Assembly: GCF_001665395.1 (NCBI RefSeq)
Contig: NZ_LZSG01000024.1
Span: forward strand, 22,995 to 86,994
Reading direction: 5' to 3'
Length of the DNA: 64,000 nt
From: Mycobacterium sp. 1164966.3
GTDB lineage: Bacteria; Actinomycetota; Actinomycetes; Mycobacteriales; Mycobacteriaceae
In this document: positions 8,889 through 18,122 of the stretch, one piece after another
Layout: each line of letters starts with the position of its first letter
Numbering within the stretch: position 1 is the first letter of the stretch
Translations under genes and position numbers: made by a program
Notes under the pieces: model-generated
Told to the model about the DNA's origin: nothing
Database searches by the model: none
The model's input: only the letters and a program-made list of their open reading frames with translations

Positions 8889-9443
8889 TCATCTCAGTTC
8901 GGCCAGCTCCACCCGGGTGTCGCCGTAAACTCGCTCCTGCCACACCGACCAACCCGCCGGCCACGTCAACGGCGCACTGGCCGCCGCGCGCTCCACCACT
9001 GCGATGCTGCCCTCGTGTACCCAGCCGTGGACGCCTAGATCGGCCAGCACGGCATCCACGTCGGCAGTCTCGACGTCGTATGGGGGATCGGCCAGCACGA
9101 GATCCACCGGCGAGGCAGCACCCTGCGCCAGAACGGTGGCCACCGCCCCGCGGCGCAGGGTCGCACCGGCCAGACCAAGCGCGTCGATGTTGCGGGCGAG
9201 AACGCTCGCAGTGCGCGGATCGGACTCCACGAACAGCGCCGTCGCGGCCCCGCGCGACAACGCTTCGAGCCCAAGGGCTCCCGAGCCGGCGTAGAGATCC
9301 AGCACCGCCAGGCCGGCCAGATCCCGACGGGCGGCGACGATGTTGAACAGCGCCTCGCGCACCCGGTCGGTGGTCGGTCTGGTCCCCCGCGAAGGGACCG
9401 CGAGGCGCCGGCCCCCGGCGACGCCGCCGATGATGCGCGTCAG
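8889..9443 (-). CDS. rsmD: 16S rRNA (guanine966-N2)-methyltransferase RsmD
   Basis: The SAM-binding motif [16 protein letters not shown] and catalytic DPPY (VLADPPYDV) identify RsmD, which methylates G966 of 16S rRNA. The conserved N-terminus [13 protein letters not shown] and [14 protein letters not shown] is encoded only if translation begins around 9443. The codon there is CTG, overlapping the pca stop as CTGA; no ATG, GTG or TTG is available upstream in frame. A GTG at 9362 would remove the conserved N-terminus. I use 9443 (184 residues) as the likely start but mark it as unusual. It is translationally linked to pca. Confidence 0.85.
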   Translation of the reverse strand: MTRIIGGVAGGRRLAVPSRGTRPTTDRVREALFNIVAARRDLAGLAVLDLYAGSGALGLEALSRGAATALFVESDPRTASVLARNIDALGLAGATLRRGAVATVLAQGAASPVDLVLADPPYDVETADVDAVLADLGVHGWVHEGSIAVVERAAASAPLTWPAGWSVWQERVYGDTRVELAELR

Positions 9444-12400
9444 CTCAGCACCACCAGGAGGTCGCCGCCCTCGACCTGCTCGGTGCTCGACACGGCCACC
9501 CGCTCCACCACGCCGTCTTTGGAGGCGGTGATCGGGGCTTCCATCTTCATCGCCTCGATGGTGGCGATGGTCTGGCCTGCGGTCACCTGGTCGCCCTCAG
9601 ACACCGAGACGGCGACCACACCGGCGAACGGCGCGGCGATGTGTCCGGGATTGCCGCGGTCCGCCTTCTCCGCGGCCGGGACCGCACTGGCAATGCTGCG
9701 GTCGCGCACCAGCACCGGCCGCAGCTGCCCGTTGATGATGCACATCACCGTTCGCATGCCGCGCTCGTCGGGCTCGGAGATGGCCTCCAGCCCAATCAGC
9801 AGCTCCACCCCGCGTTCCAACTTCACCCGGTGCTCTTCGCCTTGACGCAGGCCGTAGAAGAACTGGTTGGCCGACAATTGCGATGTGTCGCCGTAGTTTT
9901 CCCGATGCTCCTCGAATTCCTTTGTCGGGCCCGGGAATAACAGCCGGTTCAGGGTGGCCTGACGCTTGGGCCCAGCCGACGCCAGGGCGGCTTCGTCCTC
10001 CGGCGCCAGCTGCTCGACAGGCTTGGCCGGCGCACGGCCGGTCAGTGCCGCTGTACGCAACGGCTCGGGCCAGCCGCCAGCCGGGTCGCCCAGCTCGCCG
10101 CGCAGAAACCCGATCACCGACTCGGGGATGTCGAATTTTCCTGGGTCGGTGGCGAATTCGTCCGCACTCGCACCGGCGCCGACCAGTGCCAATGCCAGGT
10201 CGCCGACTACCTTCGACGACGGGGTGACCTTGATCAGCCTGCCCAGCACCCGGTCCGCACCGGCGTAGGCATCTTCGATCTCCTCGAACCGGTCCCCCAG
10301 CCCCAGGGCAATCGCCTGCTGGCGCAGGTTGGACAACTGACCACCGGGGATCTCGTGGTGATACACCCGCCCGGTCGGGCCGGGCAGCCCAGATTCGAAG
10401 GGCGCGTACACTTTTCGCAACGCCTCCCAGTAGGGCTCCAGCGTGCAGACCGCATCCAGCGATAGCCCGGTGTCGTAGTCGGTGTGTGCCGCCGCGGCCA
10501 CGATCGAGCTCAGCGCGGGCTGGCTGGTCGTCCCGGCCATCGGCGCCGCGGCGCCGTCGACGGCGCTGGCCCCGGCTTGCCAAGCGGCCACGTAGCTGGC
10601 CAACTGGCCACCCGGCGTGTCGTGCGTGTGCACATGCACGGGCAAGTCGAAGCGGCTGCGCAGCGCACCCACCAACAGCTTTGCTGCCGGTGGCCGTAGC
10701 AGCCCGGCCATGTCCTTGATGCCCAGCACATGTGCACCGGCGTCCACGATCTGCTCGGCCAGTTTCAAGTAGTAGTCCAGCGTGTAGAGACGCTCCTCCG
10801 GGTCGCCCAGGTCGCCGGTGTAGCACATCGCGACTTCTGCTATGGCAGAACCGGTTTCGCGGACCGCGTCGATCGCCGGTCGCATCGCCTCGACGTTGTT
10901 GAGCGCGTCGAAGATGCGGAAGATGTCGATGCCGGTGGCCGTCGCCTCCTCCACGAACGCCGACGTCACCACCTCAGGATACGGCGTGTAGCCGACGGTG
11001 TTGCGGCCCCGCAGCAGCATCTGCAAGCAGATGTTGGGCATCGCTTCGCGCAGTGCTGCCAGGCGTTCCCACGGATCCTCCTTGAGGAAGCGCAGCGCCA
11101 CGTCGTAAGTCGCACCACCCCAACATTCCACCGACAACAGCTGCGGCACCGTGCGGGCGAGATACGGCGCGACCATGATCAGACCGCTGGTACGCACCCG
11201 GGTAGCCAGCAGCGACTGGTGCGCGTCGCGGAACGTGGTGTCGGTGACGCCAACCGCCGGCGACTCCAAAAGCCAGCGTGCGAACCCCTCCGGGCCCAGT
11301 TCGACCAACCGCTGCTTGGACCCAGCGGGTGGCGGCACTTCGAGATCGATGTCCGGCAGCTTGTCGTGCGGGTACACCTTCGACGGCCGGGCCCCGTGCG
11401 GCTGGTTGACGGTGACGTCGGCCAGATAGTTGAGGATCTTGGTGCCCCGGTCGGCCGAACCCCGCGCCGTGAGCAGCTGCGGTCGCTCGTCGATGAACGA
11501 TGTGGTGATGCGGCCGGCCTGGAAGTCCGGGTCGTCCAGAACCGCTTGCAGGAAGGGGATATTCGTCGATACCCCGCGGATCCGGAATTCCGCGATGGCC
11601 CGGCGCGCTCTGGACACCGCGGTCGGGAAGTCACGGCCCCGGCAGGTCAGCTTGACCAGCATGGAGTCGAAGTGCGCGCTGATCTCGGCGCCCAGGTTGG
11701 TGCTGCCGTCCAGGCGGATGCCGGCACCGCCCGGGGTGCGCAGGGCGCTGATCCGTCCAATGTCGGGCCGGAAGCCGTTGGCCGGGTCCTCGGTGGTGAT
11801 GCGGCACTGCAATGCGGCGCCGTGGGGTGCGATGTCCTGCTGGCGCAGACCCAGGTCGTCCAGCGTCTCCCCGGAGGCGATGCGGAGCTGGCTGGACACC
11901 AGGTCGACGTCGGTGATCTCCTCGGTCACGGTGTGCTCGACCTGAATCCGCGGGTTCATTTCGATGAACACGTAGCGGCCGTCTTCGTCCAGCAGGAATT
12001 CCACCGTGCCCGCACAGGTGTATCCGATGTGCCGGGCGAAAGCGGCCGCGTCCGAACACATTCTCATCCGCAGCTCGTCGTCCAGGTTCGGAGCCGGCGC
12101 CAGCTCGATGACCTTCTGGTGGCGGCGCTGCACGCTGCAGTCACGCTCGTAGAGGTGGATGACATGGCCGTGGTTGTCAGCCAGGATCTGCACCTCGATG
12201 TGCCGCGGCTTGAGCACCGCCTGCTCGAGATAGACCGTCGGGTCCCCGAATGCGGACTCGGCTTCCCGGCTGGCGGCCTCGATCGCGTCGGGCAACGCGT
12301 CGATGTCGTTGACGCGACGCATCCCCCGCCCGCCACCACCGGCAACCGCCTTGACGAACAACGGAAATCGAAGATTCGACGCACCGGAAGCCTGGGCCAC

Positions 12401-12832
12401 CAGCTCGTCGACGGAATCCGACGGCGCCGACGACATCAACACCGGCAGACCGGCTTCGCGGGCCGCCGCGATGGCCCGGGATTTGTGTCCGGTGAGTCTG
12501 AGCACGTCGGCGCTGGGGCCGACGAAGGTGATGCCCGCGGCCGCGCAGGCCGCCGCCAGCTCGGGGTTCTCCGACAAGAAACCGTAGCCGGGATAGACGG
12601 TGTCGGCGCCTGCGCGCAGGGCGGTTTCGACGATCTCGTCGACCGACAGGTATGCGCGCACGGGATGACCGGTCTCGCCGATCTGGTAGGACTCGTCGGC
12701 CTTGAGCCGGTGCTGGGAATTGCGATCCTCGTAGGCGTAGACGGCCACCGTGCCGATCCCCAGCTCGTAAGCCGCGCGGAACGCGCGAATCGCTATTTCG
12801 CCCCGATTGGCCACCAGTACTTTCGAGATCAT
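9440..12832 (-). CDS. pca: Pyruvate carboxylase
   Basis: A 1130-residue single-chain pyruvate carboxylase (pyruvate + bicarbonate + ATP to oxaloacetate). Biotin carboxylase motifs are near the N-terminus ([13 protein letters not shown] and the glycine loop [13 protein letters not shown]). The carboxyltransferase domain begins around [15 protein letters not shown], and the biotinyl lysine sits in [10 protein letters not shown] about 35 residues from the end. Length and domain order match the actinobacterial enzyme. It feeds anaplerosis and gluconeogenesis. Its stop overlaps the presumed rsmD start. A 42-base gap separates it from the VKOR gene. Confidence 0.97.
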   Translation of the reverse strand: MISKVLVANRGEIAIRAFRAAYELGIGTVAVYAYEDRNSQHRLKADESYQIGETGHPVRAYLSVDEIVETALRAGADTVYPGYGFLSENPELAAACAAAGITFVGPSADVLRLTGHKSRAIAAAREAGLPVLMSSAPSDSVDELVAQASGASNLRFPLFVKAVAGGGGRGMRRVNDIDALPDAIEAASREAESAFGDPTVYLEQAVLKPRHIEVQILADNHGHVIHLYERDCSVQRRHQKVIELAPAPNLDDELRMRMCSDAAAFARHIGYTCAGTVEFLLDEDGRYVFIEMNPRIQVEHTVTEEITDVDLVSSQLRIASGETLDDLGLRQQDIAPHGAALQCRITTEDPANGFRPDIGRISALRTPGGAGIRLDGSTNLGAEISAHFDSMLVKLTCRGRDFPTAVSRARRAIAEFRIRGVSTNIPFLQAVLDDPDFQAGRITTSFIDERPQLLTARGSADRGTKILNYLADVTVNQPHGARPSKVYPHDKLPDIDLEVPPPAGSKQRLVELGPEGFARWLLESPAVGVTDTTFRDAHQSLLATRVRTSGLIMVAPYLARTVPQLLSVECWGGATYDVALRFLKEDPWERLAALREAMPNICLQMLLRGRNTVGYTPYPEVVTSAFVEEATATGIDIFRIFDALNNVEAMRPAIDAVRETGSAIAEVAMCYTGDLGDPEERLYTLDYYLKLAEQIVDAGAHVLGIKDMAGLLRPPAAKLLVGALRSRFDLPVHVHTHDTPGGQLASYVAAWQAGASAVDGAAAPMAGTTSQPALSSIVAAAAHTDYDTGLSLDAVCTLEPYWEALRKVYAPFESGLPGPTGRVYHHEIPGGQLSNLRQQAIALGLGDRFEEIEDAYAGADRVLGRLIKVTPSSKVVGDLALALVGAGASADEFATDPGKFDIPESVIGFLRGELGDPAGGWPEPLRTAALTGRAPAKPVEQLAPEDEAALASAGPKRQATLNRLLFPGPTKEFEEHRENYGDTSQLSANQFFYGLRQGEEHRVKLERGVELLIGLEAISEPDERGMRTVMCIINGQLRPVLVRDRSIASAVPAAEKADRGNPGHIAAPFAGVVAVSVSEGDQVTAGQTIATIEAMKMEAPITASKDGVVERVAVSSTEQVEGGDLLVVLS

Positions 12833-12874
12833 CTGTGGCCCCTCGCCTCCGCCGTCACCGAGCGAACACTCCCT

Positions 12875-13519
12875 TTAAAGAAGTGTCGACCAATAGTTCC
12901 AGAACTGCACCATGATCAGCAGGAACACCGCCGTGAACCACAACGTGGCAATCGACCATCGCCATTGGTAGAACACCCGCGCCACGGACGCGCCGGCCCG
13001 GGCTTCGAGCTGCGGACCCACCACGATGGAGGTGAGCACCACCAGCAGTGAGATGGTGACCACCCAGACCACCATGCAGTAGGGGCACAACGCCCCGATG
13101 CGGTACAGGCTCTGGAAGATCAGCCAGTGCACGAACCCGGCGCCGACCAGAGTCCCGGCCAGCAGCCCAATCCAATACCATTGCGGCACAGCAACTTTCG
13201 CCACCGCCAGCACACCGCTTACGAGCACCACGGTGAACGCCACGATGCCCAGCAGCGAGTTGGGAAAACCCAGCACCGATGCCTGCGGTGTGATCATCAC
13301 CGACCCGCACGACAGGATCGGGTTCAAATTGCACGACGGCTTGTACGCCGGGTTGATCAGTATGTCGATCTTTTCCACCGTCAGCGTCGTCGAAGCCACC
13401 AGGCCGACCACCCCGGCGACCAACACAGCCCATGCGCTGGGCGCGGACACGCGCACTTCGCGGACCGCAACTGGCGCCTCGACAGATTCGCCGGGTTCAG
13501 CTGCCGCCGCGGCGGTCAT
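12875..13519 (-). CDS. VKOR-family disulfide-generating membrane protein
   Basis: A 214-residue membrane protein of the vitamin K epoxide reductase family, equivalent to Rv2968c. It has about five membrane helices, the cysteine pair C63 and C71 (PSCNLNPILSCGS), and the active-site C145-P-Y-C148. In actinobacteria VKOR re-oxidises the extracytoplasmic thiol oxidase DsbA and passes electrons to quinone. The next gene upstream encodes a DsbA-like protein and overlaps it by four bases (ATGA), so the redox pair is co-translated. Confidence 0.93.
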   Translation of the reverse strand: MTAAAAAEPGESVEAPVAVREVRVSAPSAWAVLVAGVVGLVASTTLTVEKIDILINPAYKPSCNLNPILSCGSVMITPQASVLGFPNSLLGIVAFTVVLVSGVLAVAKVAVPQWYWIGLLAGTLVGAGFVHWLIFQSLYRIGALCPYCMVVWVVTISLLVVLTSIVVGPQLEARAGASVARVFYQWRWSIATLWFTAVFLLIMVQFWNYWSTLL

Positions 13520-14307
13520 GACGCCGCAGGAGCGACGGCCGTGTCAATGCCCGGCACGTCGCCCACGATCCCCTTGATCTTGGCGACCAGGTCCTGCGGA
13601 GTGGAACGCGTGTATTCCTCGCCGTTGATCTTGATCACCGGAGTTCCGTCGATACCGACGCGTTTCGCCTCCGCGGCGACCACGTCGACGTACTTGCCGC
13701 TGTTGATGCAATCGGCGACCTCCGAGCCGGGGCCGACGTCGACGCCGGCCTGGCGGGCGCGTTCGATCAGCCACTTGTTGTCCGGGTAGCTGGAGGCCCG
13801 CTCTGCGGGTTGCAGGTTGGGGTCGAACAGCTCGGCGTGGAAGACGCGGAACGCGTCAACGGACTTGTCGGCAACGCAGCGCGCAGCGGCACCGGCCCGC
13901 GACGAATAGTTGTTGTGGGTGCGGGGGTCGTCGAGAATCGCCAGCATCGAGTAATCGGCCGCGATGGCACCGATGTCGATCAGCTTGCTCACCGTCGGCC
14001 CGAACTTGTGCTCGAAATCGGCGCATATCGGGCAGAGGAAGTCTTCGTACAAGGTCACGACGGCTTTGGGTTCGGTGGTCCCGGGTTTGGTCACCAGCTT
14101 GCTCGACGTCACCCGCACCGTGTCGCCCTGACCGTTGACCGGGGCGGCAGGAGACTTCTTGTCTTGATGCGACGTCACGATGTAGAAGACGAGGACGACC
14201 GCGAATATCACCACTATCGCGGTGCCCCCGATCTGGACCAACCGGCCGAATTTGCCGTCGGGGTTCTTCAGGTCAATTCGCGGGGGACGTTTCGATTTGT
14301 CGGCCAC
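13516..14307 (-). CDS. Membrane-anchored DsbA-like thioredoxin-fold protein
   Basis: A 263-residue protein with a short basic cytoplasmic N-terminus, one membrane helix (about residues 24-44), and an extracytoplasmic thioredoxin fold with active site C92-P-I-C95 in LYEDFLCPICADFEHKFG. A cis-proline region follows near GIDGTPVIKING. It corresponds to Rv2969c, the partner of VKOR in oxidative folding of exported proteins. The four-base overlap with the VKOR gene supports a dedicated pair. The upstream 157 bases lie between two same-strand genes (lipN is next). Confidence 0.93.
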   Translation of the reverse strand: MADKSKRPPRIDLKNPDGKFGRLVQIGGTAIVVIFAVVLVFYIVTSHQDKKSPAAPVNGQGDTVRVTSSKLVTKPGTTEPKAVVTLYEDFLCPICADFEHKFGPTVSKLIDIGAIAADYSMLAILDDPRTHNNYSSRAGAAARCVADKSVDAFRVFHAELFDPNLQPAERASSYPDNKWLIERARQAGVDVGPGSEVADCINSGKYVDVVAAEAKRVGIDGTPVIKINGEEYTRSTPQDLVAKIKGIVGDVPGIDTAVAPAAS

Positions 14308-14464
14308 AGGTTTGCTGATCCTTCGGTGTCGGCTTGTCCCGGTCGCACTAGGGCGGCGGCGCCTCTAGAGTACCGGCGGCCGCCCGGCGACGATGCCGGC
14401 CCGGGGGGCCGGAGGTGGGGGCACCTCCCGCTTGCGGGGGAGAGCGGGCGATTCAGCTGGAGGC

Positions 14465-15595
14465 TCACACCCGGGTCAGGTGCGCGCGCAACGCCGAGAT
14501 CAGCTCGTTCGTCGCCTCCGCGCTGCCGCCGCCGAGCGGAAACAGATTGGCGAAGCCATGCGTCAACGCACCCAGGTACCGCAGGTCCACCGCCGTCCCG
14601 GCGGCCCGCAGCGCCGTCGCGTAGCTCTCACCCTCGTCGCGCAGGGGGTCGAAACCGGCGACCGCGATCAGCGCCGGCGGCAAGCCGGCCAACGAGTCGG
14701 CCAGCAGCGGCGACATCCGCGGGTCTGCCGGATCCAGGTCAGTACCCCGCAGGTATTGGGCGTGGAACCAGTCCATATCCCGTTTGGTCAGCAAGAACCC
14801 GGTTGCGAACAGGCTCATCGATCGGGTGTGCGCGGTGAAGTCGGTTCGCGGGTAGATGAGCCACTGCAGCACCGGAACGGGCCCGCTTTGAACACCGGCC
14901 GCGTCGCGGGCCAGCAGGCACACTACGGCCGCCAGGTTGCCCCCCGCACTGTCTCCGCCGACGGCGACCTGGCCCGGAATCGCACCGAGTTCAGCGGCGT
15001 GCTCGTGTGCCCACAGGAACGCGGCGTAGGCGTCGTCGACCGCGGCCGGGGCCGGATGCTCGGGCGCCAGCCGGTAGTCGATCGACAACACGTGCAGGCC
15101 GGCATCGCGGCAGGTCAGCCGGCACAGCGCGTCGTGGGTGTCCAAGTCGCCGATCGTCCAGCCCCCGCCGTGGTAGAAGACCAGCAGCGGTGCGGCCGCG
15201 TCACCCGCCGGGCGGTAGTGTCGCGCGGCGATCTCACCGGCCGGGCCGGGTATGGACAACTCGCGCACGTCGACGTGAATCTGCGGGCCCGGAAGTTCCA
15301 GGATCGTCTCGCGCATCTGGGCGCGGGAGGCGACGGGGTCGTCGTCGACGGCCAGCCCGTCGATGCCGGCCAGTCGCAGACCCGACAACATCAACTGCAG
15401 CGTGGGATCAAGCGTGTTGCCGTCGATGATCACCGAACGACCGCCCGAGAGCACCCGCTTTGCCGGGGCCGGGATCCACGGAATCACCTTGACGCCGACG
15501 GTGGTGACCTTGTTCTGCACCCGGCTCACCCACCGCAAGGGCGCGCCTTTTGCTCCGAGCTTGACGTCCGTCGCGCCTGGCAGACTCTTTGTCAT
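14465..15595 (-). CDS. lipN: LipN-type alpha/beta-hydrolase (HSL family)
   Basis: A 376-residue hormone-sensitive-lipase-family esterase. The oxyanion motif HGGGW is at residues 142-146 and the nucleophile elbow GDSAG has Ser216. The acidic residue is expected in FDPLRDEGE and the catalytic histidine in LTHGFANLF. It matches mycobacterial LipN, an esterase of short acyl esters. The start, MTKSLPGATDVKLGA, agrees with M. tuberculosis LipN. This ATG shares the palindrome CATG with the start codon of the divergent aldo-keto reductase, leaving no room for separate ribosome binding sites unless one gene starts elsewhere. Confidence 0.93.
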   Translation of the reverse strand: MTKSLPGATDVKLGAKGAPLRWVSRVQNKVTTVGVKVIPWIPAPAKRVLSGGRSVIIDGNTLDPTLQLMLSGLRLAGIDGLAVDDDPVASRAQMRETILELPGPQIHVDVRELSIPGPAGEIAARHYRPAGDAAAPLLVFYHGGGWTIGDLDTHDALCRLTCRDAGLHVLSIDYRLAPEHPAPAAVDDAYAAFLWAHEHAAELGAIPGQVAVGGDSAGGNLAAVVCLLARDAAGVQSGPVPVLQWLIYPRTDFTAHTRSMSLFATGFLLTKRDMDWFHAQYLRGTDLDPADPRMSPLLADSLAGLPPALIAVAGFDPLRDEGESYATALRAAGTAVDLRYLGALTHGFANLFPLGGGSAEATNELISALRAHLTRV

Positions 15596-16451
15596 GGCTG
15601 ATCCCTTGTTCGGTCCCTTGTTCAGTCACCAAGTCTTACTGAACGACGGGAATCGGATACCCACCGTCGGGCTCGGAGTTTTCCAGGTCGCGCCCGCAGA
15701 CACCGAGCAGGCGGTCGGTGCCGCGCTGCGCGCCGGTTACCGGCATATCGACACCGCGGCCGCCTACCGCAACGAACGGGAGACGGGGCGAGCGATTGTC
15801 GATTCCGGCGTGCCTCGCGACCAACTCTACGTGGTGACGAAGCTGGCCAATTCCGACCAGGGCTACGACAGCACGCTGGCGGCCTTCGATGCCAGCATGG
15901 ACCGGCTGGGGCTCGATTATCTGGACCTTTACCTGATCCATTGGCCGCAGCCCGCCCTCAACAGATATGTCGACACGTTCAAAGCGTTCGCCCACCTGCG
16001 CGACCAGGGCCGAGTCCGGTCGATCGGCGTCAGCAACTTCGAGCCCGAACACCTCACGGTGCTCATCGATGCCACCGGCATCGTCCCCGCGCTCAACCAG
16101 ATCGAACTCCACCCGCGGTTGCCCCAGAAAGAGTTGCGTGAGGTGCACGCCCAGCTGGGCATTGCCACCGAGGCGTGGTCTCCGCTCGGGCGGGGTTCGC
16201 TGTTGACTCATCCGGCGATCAAGGCTGTCGCCGAGGAATGTGGCCGGACACCTGCCCAGGCGTTGCTTAGGTGGCATATCCAACTCGGTAATATCGTGAT
16301 TCCCAAGTCGGTACACCCCTCACGGATTGCGAGCAACTTCGACGTGTTCGATTTCGAGCTGAGCGCCAGTCAAATGGCATCGGTCTCTTCTCTCGAAGAC
16401 GGCACCCGGCTTGGCCCCAACCCTCGAACCTTTAATTCCACAGGCAGGTGA
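15594..16451 (+). CDS. Aldo-keto reductase (first of tandem pair)
   Basis: A 285-residue aldo-keto reductase. The expected catalytic residues are D53, Y58, K83 and H116 (HIDTAAAYRNE, VTKLANSD, LIHWPQP). NADPH-binding motifs at the C-terminal end are present (IPKSVHPSRIASNFDVFDFEL). ATG 15594 overlaps the lipN start codon on the other strand; TTG codons at 15606 and 15618 are alternatives. It is clearly a paralogue of the next gene and is not, as far as I recall, present in M. tuberculosis, which keeps only the second copy (Rv2971). M. smegmatis has a similar tandem pair. Confidence 0.9.
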   Translation: MADPLFGPLFSHQVLLNDGNRIPTVGLGVFQVAPADTEQAVGAALRAGYRHIDTAAAYRNERETGRAIVDSGVPRDQLYVVTKLANSDQGYDSTLAAFDASMDRLGLDYLDLYLIHWPQPALNRYVDTFKAFAHLRDQGRVRSIGVSNFEPEHLTVLIDATGIVPALNQIELHPRLPQKELREVHAQLGIATEAWSPLGRGSLLTHPAIKAVAEECGRTPAQALLRWHIQLGNIVIPKSVHPSRIASNFDVFDFELSASQMASVSSLEDGTRLGPNPRTFNSTGR

Positions 16452-16457
16452 GCTGAG

Positions 16458-17303
16458 TTGACTGGCGAGTCGGGCGACATCGTCCCATCCATATCGCTCA
16501 ATGACGATAAGACCATGCCGGTGCTTGGCCTGGGCGTCGCGGAATTGTCTGATGACGAGACCGAACGTGCCGTCTCGGCGGCGCTGGAAATCGGTTGCCG
16601 CCTGATCGATACCGCTGCGGTCTACGGCAACGAAGCAGCCGTCGGCCGGGCGATCGCGGCCTCCGGGATTCCGCGCGCGGAGCTGTTCGTCACCACCAAG
16701 CTGGCCACTGCCGACCAGGGTTTCACCAGTGCGCAACAGGCCTGCCAGGCCAGCTTGGAGCGGCTCGGACTGGATTACGTCGACCTGTACCTGGTGCACT
16801 GGCCGGCGCCGTCGCTGGGTAACTATGTGGACTCCTTCGGCGGCATGATCCAGAGCCAGGCACACGGGCATGCCCGCTCGATCGGCGTGTCCAACTTCAC
16901 CGAGGATCACTTGACGACGGTCATCGAACTCACCTTCTTCACGCCCGCGGTCAACCAGGTCGAGTTGCACCCCCTGCTCAACCAGAACGACCTGCGCAAA
17001 GCGAACGCGCAGCACAATGTGGTGACCCAGTCCTACACACCGCTGGTTCTGGGCAGGCTGATGGACAACCCGACGATCACGTCGATTGCCGGCGAGTACG
17101 GCAAGTCTCCCGCGCAAGTCCTGCTGCGCTGGAACCTGCAGCTGGGCAATGCGGTCATCTTCCGGTCGGCCAAGCCCGAGCACATTGCCGGCAACCTCGA
17201 CGTGTTCGACTTCGAATTGAGCGCCGATCACCTGGAGGCGATCAACGGCCTTAACGACGGCACCCGGCTGCGTCCGGATCCGGAGACGTACGAGGGCGCG
17301 TAA
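16458..17303 (+). CDS. Aldo-keto reductase (Rv2971-type)
   Basis: A 281-residue aldo-keto reductase beginning at TTG 16458, six bases after the stop of its paralogue. The beginning [13 protein letters not shown] matches Rv2971. Catalytic residues D51, Y56, K81 and H114 are present ([27 protein letters not shown]). The Rv2971 group reduces carbonyls such as dicarbonyls and has been linked to detoxification of reactive aldehydes. The two genes are probably one transcript. The downstream 96 bases before the convergent HNH gene show no clear hairpin. Confidence 0.92.
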   Translation: MTGESGDIVPSISLNDDKTMPVLGLGVAELSDDETERAVSAALEIGCRLIDTAAVYGNEAAVGRAIAASGIPRAELFVTTKLATADQGFTSAQQACQASLERLGLDYVDLYLVHWPAPSLGNYVDSFGGMIQSQAHGHARSIGVSNFTEDHLTTVIELTFFTPAVNQVELHPLLNQNDLRKANAQHNVVTQSYTPLVLGRLMDNPTITSIAGEYGKSPAQVLLRWNLQLGNAVIFRSAKPEHIAGNLDVFDFELSADHLEAINGLNDGTRLRPDPETYEGA

Positions 17304-17399
17304 GCCAGACAGCTCGTCGAGTGCGAACCTGGCGACGCTTGGTCGGCGTGTCCTGTCGCGATATTCACTGTCGGCTGCCAACGGCTGCTCAGCCCAGGC

Positions 17400-18122
17400 C
17401 TATCCCGCCGGGCACGTGGCGGCGGCCTGACGTAGCGCGTCGGCCGAAGCCTGTTCCACCGGCAACTGGTAGCCGCGCAGCACCGCGATGAACTGCATGG
17501 CGTACTGACACGCGAACGCGGTGTTCGGCGGCATCCAGTGGGCCGGCGGCGAATCGCCCTTGTCCTGGTTGGCCTGGCCCTGCACGGCCAACAGGTTGGC
17601 CGGGTCGTTGGCGAAACGCAGCCGCTGCGGCCCCGGCCAGGCGAAGGCGCCCATGTCCCAGGCGTATGCGAGCGGGACGATGTGGTCGATCTGCACCGAT
17701 TCGCCGACCTTGGCGCCGCGCTGGAAGACCACTGTGGTGTTGGTGTACGGGTCGTGCAAGATCCCGGTGGCCACCGCGTCGGGGCACCGCTTGGTGATCA
17801 CGTACGTCTTGTCGACGAGATCGCGGTTGAGGATGTCGTCGCGGGTGTCGCAGCCGTTGTGGCCACCCGGGGCGTCGTTGTCGTCGTCCCAGGCGTCGCC
17901 GTAAGCCGCCCTGCGGTAGTCGTAGCGATGCAGCCGCTGGGGTAACACGGCGATTCCGGCCAGCACATCGGTCCCCGGTTGCACCGTCGGGACGTCGGCG
18001 CGCGCGGCGAACTCCTTGTGGTGCCTCGCGGCCGGTCCCACCGTCTGGTAGGCCACCACCAACGCGAGCACCGCGAGAGCCGACAACCACAGCAGCACTT
18101 TGCGGTTCATCACGTGCCTCAT
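17400..18122 (-). CDS. Exported HNH (GmrSD/DUF1524-type) nuclease-like protein
   Basis: A 240-residue protein with a signal-anchor helix (residues about 8-26) and an HNH-type motif QIDHIVPLAYAW followed by NDPANLLAVQGQANQDKGD and HWMPPN. This is the pattern of DUF1524/GmrSD nucleases and of secreted actinobacterial HNH proteins; it corresponds to Rv2972c. The location outside the membrane suggests action on extracellular DNA or a structural role; no activity is established. ATG 18122 overlaps the recG stop by four bases; an internal ATG four codons later is possible. Confidence 0.85.
   Translation of the reverse strand: MRHVMNRKVLLWLSALAVLALVVAYQTVGPAARHHKEFAARADVPTVQPGTDVLAGIAVLPQRLHRYDYRRAAYGDAWDDDNDAPGGHNGCDTRDDILNRDLVDKTYVITKRCPDAVATGILHDPYTNTTVVFQRGAKVGESVQIDHIVPLAYAWDMGAFAWPGPQRLRFANDPANLLAVQGQANQDKGDSPPAHWMPPNTAFACQYAMQFIAVLRGYQLPVEQASADALRQAAATCPAG

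Noticed and set aside
10730..13051. A 773-codon open frame on the plus strand opposite pyruvate carboxylase
   Set aside because: It is a codon-bias shadow in high-GC DNA: no recognisable domain, antisense to a conserved enzyme.
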